Source: Ariolimax columbianus (Eukaryota > Mollusca > Gastropoda > Stylommatophora > Arionidae). Taken from it: a DNA stretch of 64,000 nucleotides. The stretch spans positions 52,992,404 through 53,056,403 of the forward strand of contig JAVGWX010000013.1 of the NCBI GenBank assembly GCA_036924085.1, given 5' to 3'. Positions within the stretch are counted from its first letter, which is position 1, and the number at the start of each line of letters is the position of its first letter. The position numbers and the translations under genes were made by a program. Shown piece after piece: positions 10,690-20,700 of the stretch. The notes under the pieces are model-generated. The model ran no database searches. It was not told the DNA's origin and saw nothing but the letters and a program-made list of their open reading frames with translations.

Positions 10690-13600
10690 AATCTTAACCC
10701 TGTACAGTGGACACAAGCAGTGGACACAAAACAAGAAAATCTACACACCTTAGAGGACAGAGAGGTGATGCAAGAAAGATAAAGAAACAGTTTATGGAAC
10801 AATCATTACAATGTTCAGAAATGAGTGGCAGTGGAAACGACATCAGTAATTCAACTAAAAAATCGAAATCAGAAATGGGAAAAACAACAACACGGTACTC
10901 TAAAATCTTTTTATGCAAATATTAGAAGCATATAAATAAACGAGAGGAATTGGAATTGTATGTAGAGGAAGAAAAGCCAGATTTAATTTGATTAACAGAA
11001 TCATGGACATTTGAGGACATTGCGGATAGTGAACTTGAAATATAGGGATACACAATGTTAAGGAAGGATAGGGTAGTTAGAGACAAGGCTAAGGGAGGGG
11101 GTGTTTTATTTTACTGTGCAAATAGAGTAAATATAACTTTACAAGATGATCTATCATCTGGCAACAAAAATGAAAGTAAGTGTATAGGAAGTAATAGATA
11201 GTGGGGGTGAAAGAACAGTTGTTGGAATATGGTACAGATGTCCTTCAAGTACAAAACAGGAAGACGAGGAGCTAATTAGTAACATTAAAAAGGCTAGTGC
11301 ATGGAAATTATTATTAATGGGGGATTTCAATTTTCCTGAAATAAAATGGGATATGGCAGAAGCATTTGCAGAGTCTAATCCTTTTATTAAGTGCATAACT
11401 GACAATTTTTTGATTCAGCATGTAGAGGAAGCTACCAGAGGCAAAAACATACTCGACCTAATATTTACTACAGAGAAAAATATAATTGAAAATGTTATCG
11501 TTGGGGAACTGTTTGGCTCAAGTGACCATTACATCATCTGTTGTGATCTTATAGCGAGGAGAGATGTAAATATAAACTCGTGAGCATATGACTACTCTAA
11601 GGCAGATGTTAAGAAAATGAAAGAGACAGCCAGCCACATAATCTGGAAAGATATTGTCAGAGGTACAGATGTTGAACAAGAGTGGGAGAGTTTCAAAACA
11701 GTTTTAGAAGAACTAAAAGTGGAGTGTGTTTCATGTAGGGAGGTAAACATGAAGCATAAGAAGTGGATAACTAGGTTTGTAGTTAAATGTAGAAGAGCTA
11801 AAAATAAAGCATGGAAAAAATGTATAAAGGCAGGAAAAAATCAAAAGAAACATATTTAAAATATTTGGACAAGCAGAATATAGCTCATAAAGTGAATAAA
11901 GAAGCAAAAAATACCACAAAAAAACTTGCTAATAGGATCAAGACTGATAGTAAAAAGCCCCCTTTCTTATGTTGGAAATAAACAAAGAACGAAAGACAAG
12001 GTAGGCCCTCTCATAGATAGCACAGGTCAAATAATAGGAGAAAATAGGGAGACAGCTAATCTACTAAATCAATACTGTGGCACAGTCTACACAAAAAAAA
12101 ACTGCTTCAAGATCCCAGAGCCTATATATATTTTCAAATGTGAAATGGATATAGTGGGATTAAAATTAATCTGTATTATGGAGGAAATGGTTTTTAAAAA
12201 ATTGGAAGGATTAAAAGTGGATTAATGTTCAGGTCAAGATGGTATCCATTCAAAATTGATGTTTGAAATTAGAGACCAACTAGCAATATCATTGGCTATA
12301 TTGTTCTAAACCACTTGAAAAAGGGATTGTTCCAATAGATTAAAGAGATGCAGGAGTGATCCCCTTATTCAAAAAGGGAAAGAAATCAGACTCAGCAAAT
12401 TATAGACAGGTGAGCTTTAACAAGCATAGTCTGTAAATTGTTAGAGTCAATAATCAAAGACAAAATCGTAATGCATCTAGGCAGGTTTAATCTAATCAGA
12501 AATAGTCAGCATGGGTTTACTAGAGGGAGATCGTGCTTATCAAATATATTGTTCATGGCTACTAAAATGATAGATAAGGGGGAACCAGTGACTATTATTT
12601 ATCTAGATTTTGCAAAGGCTTTTTATAGAGTACCTCATAGAAGATTATTTTAAAAGTTAAAATCACAAGGACTAGGTGGGGAGGTTGCCGAAGGGATTGA
12701 AAGTTGATTAACGGGAAGAAGGCAGAGAGTGGGCATAAATAAGGAGTACTCTGAGTGGTGTGAAGTAAAAAGTGGAGTGCCACACGGCTCGGTTTTGGGA
12801 CCAATATTGTTCTTGATATATATAAATGATTTGGACATTGTTATAGGATCCATGATTTAAAAATTTGCAAATTACACAAAACTATGTAGGAGTGTCTCAT
12901 CTATAGCAGAGGTGGATATATTGAGGTCGGATTTAGAGAAAATTCAAGACTGGTCTGTGAAATGGCAAATGGAGTTTAATATAGATAAATGTACAGTCAT
13001 CCACATGGGTAGATCCAATTTGGAACATAATTACAGAATCAGCGAAAACAATATTAGAATGATAGATAAGGAAAGGGACCTAGGGGTTATAATAGAGCAT
13101 ACAGGAAAAATTAATAAGCAAGTCCAGGTAGCAGAGAATAAGGCAGATGCAATGTTAGGTATGATAAAAAGAAATATTAAACATAGGAGTAAGGAAGTGA
13201 TTGTCAAACTGTATAAAGCATTGGTTAGTTCTAGATTGGAGTATTGTGTACAAGAGTGGAGTACTTATCGTAGAGGAGATATAAACATGCTGGAAAGGAT
13301 ACAAAGAAGAGCAACAAAACTAACAGTGAGATTCCAGAATTAGTTGCGAGGAAAGACTCAGAAAATCCGGCCTACACTGCCTAGTGTCTAGAAAAGAGAA
13401 AAATTGGAGGTGACAATACAGGTTTATAAGATAATCACAGAAAATGTTAAATTAGACTATAACAAGTATTTTTTTTTCTCCAAAAATACAACCACCAAGA
13501 GGGCACAGATACAAATTAACTAAAGAAAGGTCCAGATTGGATATTAGGAAATATTTTTTTAGTCAGAGAGTAGTGAATGCTTGGAATGCATTACCCCGGG

Positions 13601-13760
13601 AGGTGGTGGAGGCAGAGACAGTTAATACATTTAAGAAAAGATTGGATGTTACATGACTCATCCAGAGTCGGTAGACTACAGACTCTGGGGTGAGTCTTCT
13701 AAACCAGACCAGTATTAGTATAAAAACGTTAAGTTAGACTTCACTAAGTTAAGTTTTAAT
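10690..13760 (+). mobile_element. CR1-like LINE, nearly full length, inactivated
   Basis: A continuous about 3-kb relic. The endonuclease begins near 10905 with LKSFYANIRSI. MGDFNFPEIKWD is at 11317, and DLIFTTEKNIIENV and SSDHYIICCDL follow in 11317-11583. The pre-RT region (11617-12225) is followed by RT: FKKGKKSDSANYR; NSQHGFTRGRSCLSNIL; YLDFAKAFYRVPHRRL (12438-12653); [20 protein letters not shown] (near 12776). The YADD box is degraded to FANYT. The thumb 12912-13343 has KERDLGVIIEHTG and LERIQRRATKL. The C-terminus near 13560 reads FFSQRVVNAWNALPREVVEA. At least eight stops interrupt it. The 3' end near 13720-13760 is gtataaaaacgttaagttag, also seen at 17.06, 32.1 and 45.58 kb. Confidence 0.88.
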
Positions 13761-13889
13761 CAATACTGAAGAACTATTTAGAAAATTGTCACTCAGGACA
13801 TGCATGTATAATTTACTAATAACTAAGGGTACTGGTGACTGTTCCTCCTTACATGTTGTCATTAATTGTATTGACAACAGCAGCCGCCG

Positions 13890-13904
13890 CCCCCCCCCCC
13901 CCCC
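13890..13904. repeat. Poly-C tract
   Basis: Fifteen consecutive C preceded by cagccgccg. One of three C-runs of ten or more in an otherwise AT-rich window (others at 7655-7670 and 29111-29121). Confidence 0.95.
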
Positions 13905-13993
13905 TGTCTGTTCTGACTGTTCAATTTATTTTCTTTAACGTTCAACATGAGAGATGCAATACTTTAACTAAACTTAACTAATAAAAGTAGCTC

Positions 13994-14134
13994 TTAAAAC
14001 GGGTGTACCTTCTTAATATCAGTTCCAAAAAAGTCGAAAAACCAAAGTCCGTATTCGGGTCCTGCTAGTCCTACTCCAAAAAATCCACTTAACGCCAACA
14101 CTAACAGAGATGACAACATCGTCGCCATGTTTTT
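13994..14134 (-). CDS. Candidate host first exon or microprotein with membrane/signal segment
   Basis: I do not recognise this. On the minus strand an ATG at 14132-14134 lies in a strong Kozak context (aaaaacATGG). It is followed by MATMLSSLLVLALSGFFG and VGLAGPEYGLWFFDFFG, a hydrophobic start typical of a signal peptide or membrane anchor. The frame then reads TDIKKVHPF and a stop. Within it, ATTAAGAAG|gtacac would make a splice donor after ...DIKK, so it could be exon 1 of a host gene. Upstream codons are open to 14230 but less convincing. It does not resemble any transposon protein here. It could also be chance. Confidence 0.3.
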   Translation of the reverse strand, partial: KNMATMLSSLLVLALSGFFGVGLAGPEYGLWFFDFFGTDIKKVHPF

Positions 14135-14489
14135 GACAGGGTTAACAGATACGGGCTGAATGCAGCCGCGTGTAAACCGGTTTGTGTTCTTGTACAAACA
14201 ATAACTAAGTAATAAAACCAATACAGACACTTGATACTTTCGATAATAAATAAATACATAGTAGGTAGTCCATAGACTAGAGTGTACTAAATAAGCATTA
14301 CTGATTATTGTGCATTTAGAATTTATTTCTTTAATTGTACATTGGTTGTGGTTGTTTTGTATTGGTTTTTTTTTTTTGGTTTTTTTTTGTGAGTGGAGAT
14401 AGTGGCTCGGTGCATATACTTCCTTCCTTTTATTTTTTAATTTTTTTTAATTTTATGTGTTTCCCTCACTAGTTTCTACTGGCGGAGGC

Positions 14490-14740
14490 GCGTCTATTCC
14501 ACCCCGGACCGTAGTAAATTTCGGACATGTCATGAGAAGAGTCGGGTTGGAACATACGGCGACAACAGGCAGAATCACAGGGAAGAAGGACATAGGGAAG
14601 AAAAGAGAGAGAAAACATTGGACAGCTTTAAGGCATGGCATCGGAGACGATCGACATCTGAGCTGATAAATGACACACGTGAAAAGATTACATTTAAATC
14701 CATGATCGCCAACGTCAACAAGTAGATGATGATACTGACC
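14490..14740 (+). mobile_element. LINE C-terminus
   Basis: The frame at 14457-14666 contains NFGHVMRRVGLEHTATTGRI and GKKDIGKKRE, then RHGIGDDRHLS. After a stop, INDTREKITFKSMIANVNK ends in a stop at about 14723 with GATGATGAT after it. This is the usual end of an RTE/L1-like ORF2. Confidence 0.7.
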
Positions 14741-14774
14741 CAAAGAACTAGCTGGAATAGGCAGGAGAAAATCA

Positions 14775-15260
14775 CAGATATTCAGGAGACGTCGCAGACA
14801 ATATCACAATGGTGTGCAGGTTACTTCCCGTATTTTACCTGAATGGGCGCGTCATTGGCAGTTGCGACAGGTTGAACTACCTGAAAGTAACTTTTTATCA
14901 TATCTCATACAGATACCACGTACACCAGAACATATAGAACTGCAAGAGAGGTCTGGGAGTACTCAAGACTACGGCAGCGGCAAACTTGGAACGACTGCTT
15001 TGTATCCTGTATCGTCAGTTGATACTGTCAATTGATGATTATGGACTGGACATCTTCACACTATCAAAATTACTGTGTAAATGGTTAGAACTTATCCATA
15101 ATGACGGGAGGTGACTGGTTCGGGGATGTACTAGCAATATCCGGATTCTGAAGATGCCATACATGCTCTGACTTCTGTCTGTGACATCTAGATAGATATA
15201 AATTGGCACAGGCCAAAACCTATATGCGTATCACAATTGCACAAAAACACCACAGACATC
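14775..15260 (+). mobile_element. I-like (Nimb-type) LINE thumb relic
   Basis: Homologous to 8180-8470. KRGLGVLKTTAAANLE, SIDDYGLDIFTLSK and VRGCTSNIRI-type text corresponds to QGLGPLKIMAGANLE, VIDYGLGILTLST and VLGCTRDTLI there. Multiple stops. Confidence 0.65.
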
Positions 15261-15279
15261 AACGGATCTTCTTCTTTTT

Positions 15280-15449
15280 CTTCCTCTTCTTCTTGAGGCT
15301 TTTATCCTGAAAATGGCGTTCGGATGTGGTGTCATAGTTTACAGCAAGGCTGCGATATCTACGCCTTTCGGTCCGACACGTCCTTTTTCATATACCTTTT
15401 TTTGAGTACGGGGTTTACCTTCCCACTGCGATTTATATCCCTTGGCCAG
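15280..15449 (-). repeat. SINE C copy (left arm of inverted dimer)
   Basis: The minus strand runs from tctggccaagggatataaat through ggaccgaaaggcgtagatat and atcgcagccttgctgtaaac to a GAAGAAGAGGAAG-rich tail. It meets SINE A (plus) head to head at a near-palindrome, ccttggccagactggctaagg. Confidence 0.75.
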
Positions 15450-15662
15450 ACTGGCTAAGGAGAAGGGTTGAAAGAGAGAATGCTAACCCGGAACTAAAAA
15501 AATGCTTGCTGAAGTCGGATGTGTTGGACCGAAAGGTGCAAATATCGCAGTCAAGCTGTAAACTACAAACCAACGCATTCCGTTCTCTGGACTACATTCT
15601 GCTACTTAAGCCCTTTTCAGGGTTTGGTAGCGGGAGATTGAGAACGAACGAGGCCAAGCCAA
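15450..15662 (+). repeat. SINE A copy, 5'-truncated (right arm of inverted dimer)
   Basis: Begins exactly at actggctaaggagaagggtt inside the family and ends in gaacgaggccaagccaagcc. With the preceding C copy it can fold into an imperfect stem of about 110 bp. Confidence 0.85.
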
Positions 15663-15775
15663 GCCATATACATATTCACCGCGCGCTTGTAGCCATAGCA
15701 ATTTTTTTTATAGAAAAAGAGAAAACATTTTACCGGCCAATAGGCTCATAACCAGAGGATACAATTGTTACTGAG
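15663..15775 (+). repeat. Direct repeat, copy 1
   Basis: tacatattcaccgcgcgctt, ggctcataaccagaggatac and the text between recur at 16222-16340 with small changes. The copies flank about 450 bp of LINE and SINE C debris. Confidence 0.8.
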
Positions 15776-16000
15776 AATATGATAACAAACGTTAAGGTGC
15801 TTACTCGCATTGGTCTCCCAATCGTGTACTTTCCGGAGGGCAGCGAAGATTACGAATGTTTGGTCATTTTTCCCGCATGAAAGATGGTTGTATCCCCAAA
15901 GATATTCTATTTGAGCAGCTGGCTGATAACAAAGAGAAGTCAGCTGACCACAGATTAGGTTCAAAGACGTGTTTAAACGTGATGCGCAGGCACTGGACAA
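15775..16000 (+). mobile_element. RTE-like LINE thumb/C-terminus relic
   Basis: RLRMFGHFSRMKDGCIPKD and ILFEQLADNKEK (frame 15856 on), with FKDVFKRDAQAL in another frame, match the GHv.RM.d.ripk.llyg.L..gkR...rFKD pattern of RTE-like LINEs. Preceded by VKVLTRIGLP. Not functional. Confidence 0.6.
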
Positions 16001-16140
16001 AAGTTTCCCTTTTTCTGTTTACGCTCAGGCTGCGATATATGTCTTTCGACCCGAAACATCCGGTTCCAGCACGCAATTTTTCTTCTTTGTTAGTCTTCCC
16101 TCTGCGATACCTCTCTTAGCCAGACTACACTAGTGCATTT
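16000..16140 (-). repeat. SINE C fragment
   Basis: cactagtgtagtctggctaa, then atgtttcgggtcgaaagaca and atcgcagcctgagcgtaaac on minus match family C. It fuses directly to the LINE relic. Confidence 0.6.
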
Positions 16141-16221
16141 CTTCTATGTTCTTGCAAGTACTATTTATATATTTCTGCTTATTTTATCTGATTTCTTATA
16201 TATTGTGACATATACTTAAAA

Positions 16222-16340
16222 ATATACATATTCACCGCGCGCTTGTAGTCATGGCAATTTTCATAGAAAAAGACTGATAAATGAAAAAACTAATTTCAAG
16301 GGTCAATAGGCTCATAACCAGAGGATACTATTGTTGTTGA
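16222..16340 (+). repeat. Direct repeat, copy 2
   Basis: Second copy of the 15663-15775 unit (tacatattcaccgcgcgctt ... ggctcataaccagaggatac). Confidence 0.8.
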
Positions 16341-17055
16341 GAATTATACAAACATAAAAAAAGAATGCACGTCATAAAGATTGGACTTGTTTGCTTGATT
16401 TCCCAAGAGAACAACACCATCAACAAGAAGAAGATACAGCATCGGCAGCACCATCAGCTACCACACAACCTCACATTAAGACGATACAAGCAATTTGAAA
16501 TGAACACATATTTCCTTACACCCAAACTCTTCTCAATCGATGATCATGATGAAGCTTCTACTCTACCCTAATGATCACGAGAAAGAACAAAATAATCCTT
16601 TACCTATTAGCGATGATGAGGGGAAAGTGGAGCCTCAGTAGCTTCCATGCCTATGCAAACATCACCACTACATTCGCTTGTGTAGCAGTCATCAAATAAA
16701 TATTGCATTTGTGTCTATGTATCTTATTTCTATGTGCAGTATACATTTAGTGCTTTTTACAAATATTGAACTGTTATTTTTTTTTGTCTTCAACTGTGAA
16801 AATATTTTTGGCCAGAAATTGCTTCTATCGTAAAATGGCTTCACTTAACGTTGGTTTCATTTAAATTCGTTTGTTTTCAGGAGCCTAACTACAACATTAC
16901 TTTGGAAGTTTGTGTATCGAGTTGTCAAATCTTTTGTCATTCCCTTTTCGCAAGTCATCCTTCTGTGACTTTTGAAGTACAAATTTTAAACCTTACTATT
17001 GGAGTTTTCACGGACGTATCATAACTTTTACGTAGAACTTCAACAGATTTATTTA
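16341..17055. other. No supported gene
   Basis: AT-rich sequence. The 68-codon frame at 16365 has no recognisable domain. Nothing else stands out. Confidence 0.4.
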
Positions 17056-17545
17056 TTAACTTAACTTAACGTTTTTATACTGGTTTAGAATATATACTCA
17101 TCAGAATCCCACTATAAGTTTTGTCGCTCTTATTTGTATCCTTTCCAGCATGTTTATATCTCCTCTTCGATAAAAACCATACCTGTACACAGTACTCCAA
17201 TCTAGGTTTAAGCAATGCTTTATACAGTTTGACAATAATTCCTTACTCTTATGTTTAATATTTCCTTTTATCATACTTAACATTACATTTGCCTTATTCA
17301 CAGCTACCTGGACTTTGCTCATTCACTTTACCTGTATGCTCTATTATAACTCATAGGTCCCTTTCCTTATCTATCATTCTAATATTATTCTCGCCCATTC
17401 TGTAAATATGTTCCATATTGGATCTACACATGTGGATGACTGTACATTTATCTATATTAAACTCAATTTGCCATCTCAGACCAGTCTTGAATTTTCTCTA
17501 AATCCGACCTCAATATATCCACTTCTGCTATAGATGAGACACTCC
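17056..17545 (-). mobile_element. CR1-like LINE 3' fragment
   Basis: The minus strand reads SSIAEVDILRSDLEKIQDWS, then the thumb VQVAVNKANVMLSMIKGNIK and GDINMLERIQIRATKL. These are near-identical to 12900-13330 of the plus-strand CR1-like element. The C-terminal tail is deleted, and the thumb joins directly to the 3' end (tctaaaccagtataaaaacg on minus). It lies about 230 bp upstream of the RPS29 start. Confidence 0.85.
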
Positions 17546-17744
17546 TACATAGTTTATTGACGATAAGAAATCTATAATATATAATCATATATAATTTACT
17601 AGAAAGCAATTTTGCATACAATATGTAAAATATTACATATAGCAATTGTTCCTGTATAGCCATTCATTGTTCAAGTAATGCCAACTGGCCAATTTTAATT
17701 CCCTGGACGACATTTAAGAAATCTGGCAGAGGCATTAGCTCAAG

Positions 17745-17775
17745 TCTTTCTTTTCTATCGATAGCGACGAAGAAG
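17745..17775 (+). promoter_or_regulatory. RPS29 5' leader with TOP-like tract
   Basis: tctttcttttct (17745-17756) is a pyrimidine run about 20-30 bases before the ATG. It has the position and composition of the 5' terminal oligopyrimidine tract of ribosomal protein mRNAs, which places translation under nutrient/TOR control. It overlaps tatcgata, a palindrome identical to the insect DRE motif. Start-site placement is inferred. Confidence 0.5.
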
Positions 17776-20700
17776 ATGGGTTTCGCAACAACGTGGTATT
17801 CTCATCCCCGCAGGTTTGGACCTGGCTCTCGATCATGGTATGGTTTCCTTAAATTTTAAGTTATAAATGGTGTAAGCTATTAAATTAACCAAATAATTTA
17901 AAACAATATATGAAACGTTTTATTGAGTCCATAAAAGAAACAACCCACGTTGGCAACAAACTTAATAACCTATTGTCGATAATGAATGCATTCGTTTGTG
18001 GTGGCAGTCTTTTTTTTTAATGAAAAGAGGTGTAGAAAAACATGTATATGTACGTTAAAGGCTTATAAAGAAGTTCAGCAAGGGAAGCTAATTACATGGC
18101 TTGAAAAAATGGTAGGCTTAGAAGGTATTGAACAAAATACGTAAAAACATGGGAGAAAAAAAACTGTAACGATTTTGTTAATCTGACAGAAGTGACAGGA
18201 TTTACCCATTGGGCCATTACTATCACATACTCATTTCGGATCATATATTCATTTTGAATTTCTTCTTCCACTTTGTCTACTGTCTACTCAAATGACAGAA
18301 CTGGATGAACTTAAAAGAGAAATGGTTTTTATCACACATGATTGACGAACATCTATTATTAGTATAATTTTGTCCTAAGAAAGAAAGAAAAATGGCGGAT
18401 ATTTTAGTCAAATGGATAGCCTAGGTTTTTGCTTTGAAATCAAGGGTCATTCAACAACTGCTGAGGGTCATCTAAATTTCCAACACATACAGATAAGCAA
18501 ATGCAGAATATATTTGTACCTTTCCCAGGTGGTTTGTTAGAGCAACTATAGATGGTGCCTAACTGTCTGCAGATCTACTTGGCTCTAGAACTAATTTATT
18601 AAGATGGACTCACACATTGGTTAACATATTGGTACTTGGGCAGTAACATTTTCAAAATAATTTAATAGCATCTCAAGCACCAACATACATTTAGACAGAC
18701 CTACAAAAAATACGATTCAATGATCTATCCGGCGAATCTACACAAGCCTAAAAATTACATATTTCTTGTAGTGAATTGATTCAAAAATCCGCAAATGGGT
18801 TAGCATAGAAGCAAATAGGTATATATATAGTTACTGGTAACATTGCATTCAACTCATACATCTAAATTATAGAGTAAAGTGGGGCAATAGGCACAAATAA
18901 GTTGACAAGCATCTGAAAATCCTCTAATATTATCAAGCAAGTGGTGGGGCATAAACCAGTTGTTTTCATGTTGCAACCAACTAGAGGCTCCATTCCATAT
19001 CACTTATGGACCACATGAATCAATGAAAAAGCAGAAAAAAAGAAATTTGAACAAGCAGTTTTTCCTCAACAGTCGCTGCCTCAGAACTTTTTGTGTGATT
19101 ACAAGCTCCACAGAAAACGTTTTTCACAAAACCATTGTGAAAGTATAGTGCTGAAGACCCGGTGGTCATAAACCACTGGTCCATCATTCTGGACAAGGTC
19201 TTAACTGAAGCATTCGTAAAATATATGTATGAGCAGATATTCAATGCTAATGAGACTGGTTTTATGCCGTTGCATGCCCAGACTTATGAGCTCAGCAAGA
19301 GGGAGATTTGCTAGGTGTAGACATTTCGCTATGGTGTCATTCACTTCAGGAGTGCATGCAGTGGCTGGGAGACCATTAACCACATCTTCAATTCATTAAC
19401 CAAGTTCTGATATTAGAAAATGTGCAGGTATGAAATCATGCCCCATATTCACCGGGCTTGGCACTTAGTGACGTCTTTTCTTGTCTCAAACATGGAGAAT
19501 CTGCTTTGTGAACATTGTTTTTATCGTATGTATTATTGTGCTGCGCCTAACTTGTTACAAATTATTTGAAAGAAAAAGATTTTCCTCAATAGAATTGTCA
19601 CTTTTTTGCGATTAAGCATGAACATTGTCACTAAAATGATGGTTGAATTGTAATTGCTGTAGCCAGCATCACAAATTAGTTCATGCAACAAGTAATAATG
19701 TTAGCTTCATTATCAGTATCACATGGTTCCAAGTGATATCTTTTGCTACATCCAGCACCATATCCAATATTTTATTGGCAAGGCAGGTATTCCAATTAAT
19801 ATTCGTCAGTGATGGTAGCTTAGGGTCTAAATGTTTTCCGTTTTGTATCTTGATTTTTTTAAAAGTGATTATGGCAAATCTGTTTATTTATTTCAGCCGT
19901 GTTTGCAACAATTCACATGGTCTCATTAGGAAATATGGCCTAAATATCTGTAGACGATGCTTCAGGCAATATTCAGATGACATTGGTTTCAAAAAGGTAA
20001 AAGATTTGTATTTGATTAGCATTATAACTTAACATCAATATAATGGTTTAAAAGAGTTTGTATACAACCAGTTTTTTTCTTGTCTTTCTCATAACCCTCA
20101 AAGGGTCGTAGGTGCATCTTGATAACCGGACAGGACTCTTCCAGACAATGTTTTAGTTCATTGTTGTCCTGTATACACATTTTAGCCACACCAAAACCGA
20201 CAATGTCTGCAAATTGTGCGTCACTCTTGTGAAGTTCCAACTGTGGAAATACGCTACTGGTAACGGAAATACTAAATATAGGTAATTTGATGAAAAATTC
20301 AAATTGACTCTACAGCATTACAAATACAACTGTTAGAAAGCCCCAGAAAAATGCAATCCAATGATGTATCAACTATGTCTCTATGTCGACCCTCACGAAA
20401 GTTATGATTTTTTATATATTTAAATTAGCTTAAAAGTCCGCAAAGGGGCTATAGAGGAAGAGTAAAAATATGGACTATGAAAACTTGTATCCAAAAAGCA
20501 GAGTGGAGTGGACAATATGCTGATTATCCCAGCTATTCATGACAGAATACATGCAAAACCATACATTTTTATATTCGGGAGAACAAAATACAACCGATGG
20601 CGGTAATTGCATGACTTTTCCAAAAGGCAGGAACTAATTAATATTCAAAATGGCGACCTCATTTGCATAATTCGCAACTAAAATAATGCTGCAATATTTT

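Noticed and set aside
19643..20032. A 129-codon plus-strand frame
   Set aside because: Only its 19897-19996 part is coding (RPS29 exon 2). The rest is intron that happens to be open.
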